44,311 nt of DNA, from positions 1 through 44,311 of the forward strand of contig JAKLLS010000012.1 of the NCBI GenBank assembly GCA_022014155.1, read 5' to 3'. This document shows positions 37,831 through 44,311 of the stretch, in pieces. Every line of letters starts with the position of its first letter. The stretch's first letter is position 1. The notes below the pieces were generated by a model that was given only the letters and a program-made list of their open reading frames with translations, did no database searches and was not told where the DNA came from. Both the position numbers and the translations under genes were made by a program. This DNA is from Marinobacter sp. Lineage in GTDB: Bacteria; Pseudomonadota; Gammaproteobacteria; Pseudomonadales; Oleiphilaceae.

Positions 37831-38877
37831 TTAGCGGCGTTTCGCAGAGTAAACGGTGAAGCGTTTATCGGACGCCAATCGAGTCACCGGACCAATATAC
37901 TTTGCGATCAGCGCCTCGTACGGCAGAAAGCTGTTGGCCACCAGTCGCAACTCACCTCCCGGCTGCAAATGAACAGCTGCCTGTTGCAGGAAGCGCTCCG
38001 TCATTGAGGTGTCTGTTCGCACCCCGGCGTGAAATGGGGGGTTGGTCACAATGGCACGGTACTTCCGGGTGACGCCAGCCAGGCCATCGGACGCCATGAC
38101 ATCCCCCAAAGCCTGCGCTCGTGTGTAAGTCGCCCTGGTACAAATCACCGCCTGGGACTGGACGTCCACCGCATCAACCGGGGACGGCTCAAGGCCTTGC
38201 GACCGCTGCCAACACTGAATCCAACTGCCAATCACACCGGCACCGCAGGCGAAATCCAGCGCATGCCCGCGGGAAAGGGGCTGCTCAACAAGACTTCGCA
38301 GCAACATCGCCGTGCCGTCATCCAGTTGCCCATCACTGAAAATGCCAGGCAAGCCAGCCACATCGACCCTCACACCCGCACACTCGACAGGATGCCACTG
38401 CATCCAGGCGTCAAGATCAAAGCTCGTCACCGGCACCAATGGCTCCGCCACCCACACCTGACAATGACGGGCACTATCCACCTTGGCGGCATTTGGAGCC
38501 GCAAGCTTCAACTGCTTGACCGCTCCAGCGATACCTTCGCGTTTCTCCCCGATCAGCACCAGCCTTGCGTCTTCGGCGGCCAGCCAGCGCGCCAGTTCCA
38601 GCCGGAACGTCAGCTCTGCACGAGCTTTGGGCAGGAAAACCACCAGAGTATCAGCACGGCCAGCTTCCAGGGTATCGTCATCGTATCCATAAGCCAGCTG
38701 CCAGCCCTTTATTGCGGGCATCCGGGAATACACGCCAGCATGTTCCGTCATGGCAATGCCACCGTTGGGCAACTGAGATAACAAGGTGGCATCGGAGAGA
38801 CCAATCAGGGCCAGGCGCCCCTTGATCAGGTCACGATTTCTAAGCAGGGCCTCATGGGCGTTGGGTAATGCAGACAT
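37831..38877 (-). CDS. rsmC: 16S rRNA (guanine-1207-N2)-methyltransferase RsmC
   Basis: This 348-residue enzyme makes m2G1207 in 16S rRNA. As in E. coli RsmC, an inactive N-terminal half is joined to an active C-terminal domain, with LPGIFSDGQLDDGTAMLL, the SAM motif ALDFACGAGVIGSW, DVQSQAV and the catalytic NPPFHAGVRTD. The ATG at 38877 gives the usual length. It is convergent with the 142-residue gene and downstream of the 57-residue gene on the same strand. Confidence 0.93.
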   Translation of the reverse strand: MSALPNAHEALLRNRDLIKGRLALIGLSDATLLSQLPNGGIAMTEHAGVYSRMPAIKGWQLAYGYDDDTLEAGRADTLVVFLPKARAELTFRLELARWLAAEDARLVLIGEKREGIAGAVKQLKLAAPNAAKVDSARHCQVWVAEPLVPVTSFDLDAWMQWHPVECAGVRVDVAGLPGIFSDGQLDDGTAMLLRSLVEQPLSRGHALDFACGAGVIGSWIQCWQRSQGLEPSPVDAVDVQSQAVICTRATYTRAQALGDVMASDGLAGVTRKYRAIVTNPPFHAGVRTDTSMTERFLQQAAVHLQPGGELRLVANSFLPYEALIAKYIGPVTRLASDKRFTVYSAKRR

Positions 38878-38986
38878 TGGTTTGGAACATCCCGAGCTGG
38901 TATACAGGCGGGATACTCTAACCGGAATCAGGTCCGGAGTCTCGGTTCACAGACTCCGGGTCCGGGGATATGCGAAAGGGGCGGCC

Positions 38987-39160
38987 CTACTTGTACCGGG
39001 CGACAGTACCAACCCGCAGGGCATCTTCCGGAGACATTCCCCAATCTTCCCGCTGTGCGGGCTTGCGGGGTTGCTCGCCCCTTCGACCAGGGTCGACAGA
39101 ACCCTCAGCGCTTTTAAGCTGATTCAATGCTTCCAGAGCTTTTTGCATCAATTCTCGCAT
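38987..39160 (-). CDS. Unrecognised 57-residue protein with a strong ribosome site
   Basis: ATG at 39160 has a perfect AGGAGG five bases upstream and the frame runs to TAG at 38987. The protein begins MRELMQKALEALNQLKSAEG and continues to a polar, Arg/Pro/Gln-rich middle and the end EDWGMSPEDALRVGTVARYK. It is short, without membrane segment or cysteine; the first 18 residues look like an amphipathic helix. No family was recognised. Its leader has a small palindrome (39182-39197). The perfect ribosome site argues it is real. Confidence 0.6.
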   Translation of the reverse strand: MRELMQKALEALNQLKSAEGSVDPGRRGEQPRKPAQREDWGMSPEDALRVGTVARYK

Positions 39161-39181
39161 TGCTCACCTCCTGACAGACTA

Positions 39182-39197
39182 CGGTACGAGTGTACCG
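39182..39197. repeat. Small palindrome in the leader of the 57-residue gene
   Basis: CGGTAC and GTACCG are perfect 6-bp arms around GAGT, 22-37 bases upstream of the start. It could be an operator or a leader hairpin. Another inverted repeat (GGGTCA and TGACCC arms) lies further up near 39230-39247; the remaining bases to 39330 show nothing else. Confidence 0.4.
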
Positions 39198-39330
39198 AAA
39201 CATCCGCAGGCTATCTGTGATGACAACGAGGGTCAACAAGTGACCCCCGTCACGATTTTTTGACACAAATTGACAGCTATCAGGTTATTTTTCTGACAAC
39301 CGACGCGAACAGGAACCCCGGACGCCATAC

Positions 39331-42300
39331 TCAGCCGGTTGCCAGTTCATCCTCCCCGTGGGCACTGTGCATGGTCGCCTGCGCCAGATCCAACAACTCC
39401 CGCAAGGCCACCGAGAACATGGCATATTCCGGTTCACGGACCCCTTTTAGCTCCGTCAGCATGGTTTTCCAGCGACTGATCATAGCGTCGTGACGAGCCA
39501 TCCAGTTGTCGACACAACCAGGTACCTCCTCCGGCTTGCCAGCCAGTTTGAGCACCCCGGTCGTCAACGCGCGTTGCTGCCAGTCCAGGTCTTCCCGGAA
39601 ACTCTCCCGGGCCAGAGCCTGCCAGTGAGACACCGGAACCAGGGCCGCAATCGCATTAGCAAACCAGCTCAGGTCCAGTTTTTCGCCCAGATCATAGTAT
39701 AGGTTGGCAACGGTTTTCAGAGGCATGCCTGTCGCTTCTCGGCCCTCAATAATACCCAGGGACGAATACAGGTAACTGGTGCCGGACAGTACCGATGCCA
39801 GTTCTTTTGGCAACCCGGCTTCCTTCAGCTGATTGAAGCGCTTGTCCCAGTTAGCCCTGGCTTGCTCTCCCAGGTAGTCCGGAAGGTCGGATGTGATCTT
39901 CCAGACACCGTCGGCAAACCGCTCCATATGACTCTGTATACTGAGTTCGGCACGGCGGTTTCGCAGTAACCAACGCACCGACCGGCGAATCAGACGCATC
40001 AGGTCATTCATCAGCTCCATCTGCAACGATGCGGGAATATGGAAATCCAGGGATTCTATCTTGTCCCACCAGGTATCCAACCGGAACACGTCCCGGGCAA
40101 TGATCCATGCCAGGGCAATGGACGCAGGGTCGGCACCGGTTGATTGCGACAGACGTTCCACAAACGTGATGCCCATGTGGTTGACCATGTCGTTGGCGAT
40201 CTGGGTGGCAATGATCTCCCGCCGCAGTTGATGCTCCCCCAACTCCTTTGAGAACTTGCGGGTCATCGCCTGGGGGAACACCTTGTACATCTCGCCCGCC
40301 AGCAATGGTTCATCCGGCAAGGAGCTATCAATCAACGCCTGTTTCAGGTCCCCCTTGACGTAGGAAATCAGCACCGACAACTCAGGCCGGGTCAGCCCCT
40401 TCTTGTCGAGTTTGCGCTCGGACAACGTTTCATCGTCCGGGAGGAATTCAAGAGATCGATTGAGCTTGCCCTCACTTTCAAAGGTGTTCATCAACCGACG
40501 GTACTCTTCCATCCGGGTACTGGCTTCCTCGCTGGCAATACTGATGGCCTGGGTCTGACGGTAGTTGTTCTTCAACACCAGGGCAGACACGTCGTCGGTC
40601 ATGTCCTCCAGCATGATGTTGCGCTGCTTGGACGTGAGATCGCCCATGGCCACGGCCTGGTTGAGCAGGATTTTCATGTTGACTTCGTGGTCGGAGCAAT
40701 CAACACCACCGGAGTTGTCGATGAAATCCGTATTAAGGCGTCCGCCGTTAAGGGCAAATTCAATGCGGCCAAGCTGGGTCATCCCCAGGTTGCCGCCTTC
40801 ACCCACCACCTTGCAGCGCAGTTCGGTGCCGTTGATCCGCAACCCATCGTTGGCTTTATCTCCCACATCGCCGTGAGATTCGCTTTTGCCTTTCACATAG
40901 GTGCCAATGCCACCAATCCACAACAGATCCACTTGTGCCTTGAGGATATGAGTAATCAGCATGTTGGGTGGCACGCGGTCCGATTTGATACCCAACAGTT
41001 TCTTCATTTCCGGGCTCACCGGAATTGACTTGGCACTGCGACTGAACACACCGCCGCCCTTGGAGATCAGCTTGCTGTCGTAGTCCATCCACGAAGAACG
41101 GGGTAGCGCGAACAGCCGCTTGCGCTCGAGATAGCTTTTTGCAGTATCCGGCGTCGGATCGATAAAGATATGAACGTGGTTGAATGCGGCCACCAGCCGT
41201 GTTTTCTCGGAACACAGCAGCCCGTTACCGAACACGTCCCCCCCCATATCACCGATACCAATGGCGGTAAATTCATCCAGCGCCGGGTTAATGCCCATTT
41301 CTCGGAAATGGCGCTCAACGGAGACCCAGGCACCACGGGCGGTAATCCCCATTTTTTTGTGGTCATAACCGTTGCTGCCACCGGAGGCAAAGGCATCCCC
41401 CATCCAGAAACCATATTCATCCGACAACTCATTGGCGATGTCCGAGAACGTAGCGGTGCCTTTGTCCGCCGCAACCACCAGGTAGTGGTCGTCATCGTCG
41501 TGGCGGATAACCCGGTCAGGTGAATGAATTTCCCCTTCCAGCAAGTTATCAGTGATATCCAGCAGCCCCCGGACAAAGGTCTTGTAGGCTTCAATGCCTT
41601 CTGCCTGGAAGGCTTCCCGATCAGACGGATCCGGCAAACGTTTAGCGACAAAGCCCCCCTTCGCCCCCACAGGAACGATCACCGCATTCTTGACTTGCTG
41701 GGCCTTCACCAGGCCCAGGATCTCCGTGCGGTAATCCTCGAACCGGTCCGACCAGCGCAGCCCACCACGAGCCACCTTGCCGCCCCGCAGATGCACACCT
41801 TCCACCCGCGGAGAATAAACAAAAATCTCAAACATCGGCAGCGGCAGGGGCATGTCGGGGATCCAGGTGGGATCGAACTTGACGCTGATGTAGGGCTTGT
41901 TTTTACCGTCGCCGTTATGCTGGAAATAGTTGGTACGCAGGGTTGCTTGCATCAACTCCAGGTACAACCGCAGCACGCGGTCTTCACTGAGATTTTCAAC
42001 GGAGTCCAGTCCGGCACTGAATTCGATCTCCAGCTTTTGCTGGGCCGCCTTGCATTTGCCGTCGCTCTGGTACCGATCAGGATTGAAACGAACCTCGAAA
42101 AACTCCAGCAACGCCTGGGCCAGGTCTACATGATTGACCAGAGTGTTGGATATGAAGGTCTGACTGTTGGAAAACCGGATCTGCCGCATATAACGCGCAT
42201 AGGTCCGCAACAACGCAATCTGCCGCCAGCTCATGTAAGACGCCAACAGCAACCGGTTAAAGGCATCGTTCTCCGCATCGCCATACCAGACCCGGCGAAA

Positions 42301-44214
42301 CAGGTCCTCGAAGATCGGTCGAATCCGATGAATATCCACCACATTGCCGCTGTAGGCCTGCAGAGTGAAGTCGTGAATCCACACGACCTTGCCATTCCGG
42401 TCACTCACTTCGAAGGGATGCTCTCCGATCACCCGGAAGCCCAGGTTGTCAAAAATCGGCATCACATCGGACAGGGGCAATGGCACATCCGCATGGAACA
42501 GCTTGAAGTGGAGTGTATTTTCTTCCTCTTCCAGAGCCCGGTAGAAACTCATGGTCAACTGGCTGCTCGTGGCACCAGTGATGTGCTCCAGATCAATTGC
42601 CGCACGCCGCGGCGAAAACATATCCGTGTAGCTGGGCGGGAATCCACCGGAATACAACCGGTACAGCTCGTTACCCTGCTCCTCGCCGTACACTTCGTTG
42701 ACCGCTTCCGCGAGCCCGTCACGCCAGGACTGAGCCAGATCAATCACCTTCTCGCGAATTTCGTTGATCGGAAGCTGGCGATTCTCAACCTGGGGAACAC
42801 GGATGGTGAACTGTACCCGCGCCAGCACCGACTCCGAGAAGTGTGTGACAAATTCGATGTCTTCAGCTTCCAGCCGGTCAAGCAGAACCTGTTCCACCTT
42901 CAGGCGCAGCTCAGTGTTGTATATATCCCTCGGAAAGAACGACAGGCAGGTCACGAACTGACCATACACATCTTCCCGCATAAACAACTCGATACGCCGC
43001 CGTTCCTGAATGTAGAGGATATTTTTGGCGACACTGAGCAACTCTTGAGGCTCAATCTGGAACAGTTCATCCCGCGGATAGAGGGTAAGGATCTGCTCCA
43101 ACTCCTTACCCGCGTAATCGTCCGGAAGGAAACCGGATCTTTTCATCACGGCACGAAACTTGCGCCGCAACAGCGGGATTTCATCCGGACGCTCATTGTA
43201 GGCCCGGGATGTATACAACCCCAGAAAACGACGCTCGCCAACGACCTCACCCTTACTGTTGAATTTCTTGACAGCAATGTAGTCAGGGTAAGCTGGGCGA
43301 TGGACCCGGGAACGCTGCGCCGATTTGGCAAAAATGAATATGTCATCGGTGCGGGTCATCTCGTGACGCGTCCGCTGGGGCAACTCGTTCAGCCGGACCT
43401 TGTCGGGGCGCTCGTTATTGACCCGCAGAATCCCCAGTTCCGAGTTCTCCACACGACGAACCACCATCCCGCTTTTGTCTTTGGCAAAGTCGTATTCATC
43501 ATATCCCAGGAAGGTGAACCGGTCGGACACCAGCCAGTTGAGAAAGGCCCGGGCTTCCTCCTTATCCTCGTCACTGATACCCGCAGTTGTAGCATCCAGC
43601 TCGGATATAATTTCGTTCACCTTGCCGATCACCACCGGAAAATCTTCCACCGCGATCCTCACTTCATGGAGAATGGTCTGGAGGACATTTTCCAGCTCCC
43701 GCAAATCGGCCGGGTCGCTGTGACGATCAATTTCCAGAACGATGAACGCCTCGTACTCCGAACCGGCACTCGATTTCTTGGTGGAATGCAGTTTCCTGAG
43801 CTTGCCGTTCTCGTCACGATCCACCCGCAGGATGGAATGCTGAATGGAATGGGTACCTATTTCCCGCTGATTAATCGCAATGCGCAGGGAATCAATCAGA
43901 AATGGCATGTTCGGGTGCAATATGAATATGACGGTATGGGTAGATTGCCAGCCATCACTCTCCAGGTCCGGATTGAACACCGAGACCGGCGTTTCCTCGG
44001 TCGTGCGCTTCTGCAGGAACTGCCAGGCTGCCAGTATCGCGCCATAGGTATCCGAGAATCGTCGACTCACCAGCTCTTCGAGAGGAATGTGGGCATAATG
44101 TTGCTTGGCAAACTCACTGATTCTTTTTGCTTCCGTCTTTGCGATTTTCTTGGCGAAAGCTTCAGCCAGCTGTTCAAAAAACTGTTCCTTGCTGGCAACC
44201 GTCAGCGCATTCAT
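39331..44214 (-). CDS. gdhB: NAD-specific glutamate dehydrogenase, large (GDH-180) class
   Basis: This 1627-residue enzyme converts glutamate to 2-oxoglutarate and ammonium with NAD+, for use of amino acids as carbon. It matches the about 180-kDa class of Pseudomonas and Streptomyces. Regulatory ACT-like regions fill the N-terminal half (TVIFILHPNMPFLIDSLRIAIN at about 92-113 is the start of one). The catalytic core has VEGVHLRGGKVARGGLRWSDR, the active-site lysine in VPVGAKGGFV (about 850), GIGDMGGDVFGNGLL (about 985) and GGVDCSDHEVN. GAGG stands seven bases before the ATG at 44214. It is a single gene, and 97 bases upstream reach the window edge. Confidence 0.97.
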   Translation of the reverse strand: MNALTVASKEQFFEQLAEAFAKKIAKTEAKRISEFAKQHYAHIPLEELVSRRFSDTYGAILAAWQFLQKRTTEETPVSVFNPDLESDGWQSTHTVIFILHPNMPFLIDSLRIAINQREIGTHSIQHSILRVDRDENGKLRKLHSTKKSSAGSEYEAFIVLEIDRHSDPADLRELENVLQTILHEVRIAVEDFPVVIGKVNEIISELDATTAGISDEDKEEARAFLNWLVSDRFTFLGYDEYDFAKDKSGMVVRRVENSELGILRVNNERPDKVRLNELPQRTRHEMTRTDDIFIFAKSAQRSRVHRPAYPDYIAVKKFNSKGEVVGERRFLGLYTSRAYNERPDEIPLLRRKFRAVMKRSGFLPDDYAGKELEQILTLYPRDELFQIEPQELLSVAKNILYIQERRRIELFMREDVYGQFVTCLSFFPRDIYNTELRLKVEQVLLDRLEAEDIEFVTHFSESVLARVQFTIRVPQVENRQLPINEIREKVIDLAQSWRDGLAEAVNEVYGEEQGNELYRLYSGGFPPSYTDMFSPRRAAIDLEHITGATSSQLTMSFYRALEEEENTLHFKLFHADVPLPLSDVMPIFDNLGFRVIGEHPFEVSDRNGKVVWIHDFTLQAYSGNVVDIHRIRPIFEDLFRRVWYGDAENDAFNRLLLASYMSWRQIALLRTYARYMRQIRFSNSQTFISNTLVNHVDLAQALLEFFEVRFNPDRYQSDGKCKAAQQKLEIEFSAGLDSVENLSEDRVLRLYLELMQATLRTNYFQHNGDGKNKPYISVKFDPTWIPDMPLPLPMFEIFVYSPRVEGVHLRGGKVARGGLRWSDRFEDYRTEILGLVKAQQVKNAVIVPVGAKGGFVAKRLPDPSDREAFQAEGIEAYKTFVRGLLDITDNLLEGEIHSPDRVIRHDDDDHYLVVAADKGTATFSDIANELSDEYGFWMGDAFASGGSNGYDHKKMGITARGAWVSVERHFREMGINPALDEFTAIGIGDMGGDVFGNGLLCSEKTRLVAAFNHVHIFIDPTPDTAKSYLERKRLFALPRSSWMDYDSKLISKGGGVFSRSAKSIPVSPEMKKLLGIKSDRVPPNMLITHILKAQVDLLWIGGIGTYVKGKSESHGDVGDKANDGLRINGTELRCKVVGEGGNLGMTQLGRIEFALNGGRLNTDFIDNSGGVDCSDHEVNMKILLNQAVAMGDLTSKQRNIMLEDMTDDVSALVLKNNYRQTQAISIASEEASTRMEEYRRLMNTFESEGKLNRSLEFLPDDETLSERKLDKKGLTRPELSVLISYVKGDLKQALIDSSLPDEPLLAGEMYKVFPQAMTRKFSKELGEHQLRREIIATQIANDMVNHMGITFVERLSQSTGADPASIALAWIIARDVFRLDTWWDKIESLDFHIPASLQMELMNDLMRLIRRSVRWLLRNRRAELSIQSHMERFADGVWKITSDLPDYLGEQARANWDKRFNQLKEAGLPKELASVLSGTSYLYSSLGIIEGREATGMPLKTVANLYYDLGEKLDLSWFANAIAALVPVSHWQALARESFREDLDWQQRALTTGVLKLAGKPEEVPGCVDNWMARHDAMISRWKTMLTELKGVREPEYAMFSVALRELLDLAQATMHSAHGEDELATG

Positions 44215-44311
44215 AGTCGACCTCGGTTAGTGTGAAATAAACGTAATCAGGGTATTGTCACATAAGCATAGTCAAGCCCTTGATTTTTGCCGCTCAGATG
44301 CGAAAACTGCG
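44215..44311 (-). promoter_or_regulatory. Upstream region of gdhB (partial)
   Basis: Only 97 bases are visible. They are AT-rich near 44226-44275 and give TATGCTTATG reading towards gdhB, which could serve as a -10. No operator is recognised. Confidence 0.35.

Noticed and set aside
41524..44235. A 903-residue plus-strand reading frame opposite gdhB
   Set aside because: It is the antisense shadow of gdhB in a GC-rich gene. It has no ribosome site and no recognisable domain, while the minus strand shows full glutamate dehydrogenase motifs.

Overview
The window looks like chromosome of a marine gammaproteobacterium of the Marinobacter/Pseudomonas type. The reasons are a complete Na+-translocating NADH:quinone reductase operon (nqrABCDEF) followed by apbE, nqrM and sthA, a long-form GAPDH divergent from mfd, a CsiV-like gene and a methylthioinosine-phosphorylase-type gene beyond mfd, a PsrA-like TetR regulator, and a 1627-residue NAD-glutamate dehydrogenase. 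The genus is inferred from protein resemblance and gene order recalled from memory; no search was run.

Layout. 1-4.0 kb: the end of an AEC-family permease, an SDR dehydrogenase, a bacteriohemerythrin, and a ferritin-like 'metal-dependent hydrolase' divergent from an AraC-type regulator. 4.0-11.5 kb: a segment that looks accessory. It holds one 1280-residue protein joining a methyltransferase, a PLD-type nuclease, an SF2 helicase, an S24/LexA-like domain and a C-terminal domain; then a 5'-nucleotidase, a small outer-membrane barrel, a WYL-domain regulator, and a HigA antitoxin whose toxin gene has collapsed to 21 codons. 11.5-16 kb: dusA, tal, a TerB-like gene, a type I-beta DAHP synthase and a GDPD phosphodiesterase. 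16-24.7 kb (minus strand): nqrABCDEF-apbE-nqrM, then sthA. 25-31 kb: gap (minus) divergent from mfd-csiV (plus). 31-35.2 kb (minus): a membrane protein, psrA, an L,D-transpeptidase, a MscS channel and the nucleoside phosphorylase. 35.4-39.2 kb: ribE, the two related rRNA m2G methyltransferase genes rlmG and rsmC, and two unrecognised small genes. 39.3-44.2 kb: gdhB.

The most interesting signal is a 17-bp palindrome, GCGACA-N5-TGTCGC. It occurs at 8015, 9105 and, with one mismatch, 10925, plus a weaker fourth copy at 9808. These places are the region between the helicase fusion and the nucleotidase, the nucleotidase/barrel junction, the promoter of the WYL gene, and the region upstream of the barrel gene. 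This suggests a local regulon of the WYL protein, and WYL repressors are known to control phage-defence loci. Together with the five-part fusion protein and the degraded toxin-antitoxin pair, which is bracketed by a perfect 18-bp direct repeat, it makes 4.0-11.5 kb the best candidate for an undescribed defence or DNA-processing system.

The rest is mostly recognisable housekeeping. NqrA-F is the sodium pump, ApbE attaches its covalent FMN, NqrM helps deliver its iron, and SthA balances NADH and NADPH. Several gene pairs are packed tightly, with ATGA start/stop overlaps at 15225 and 31700 and tail-to-tail overlaps at 15999-16025, 30921-30940 and 36041-36044.
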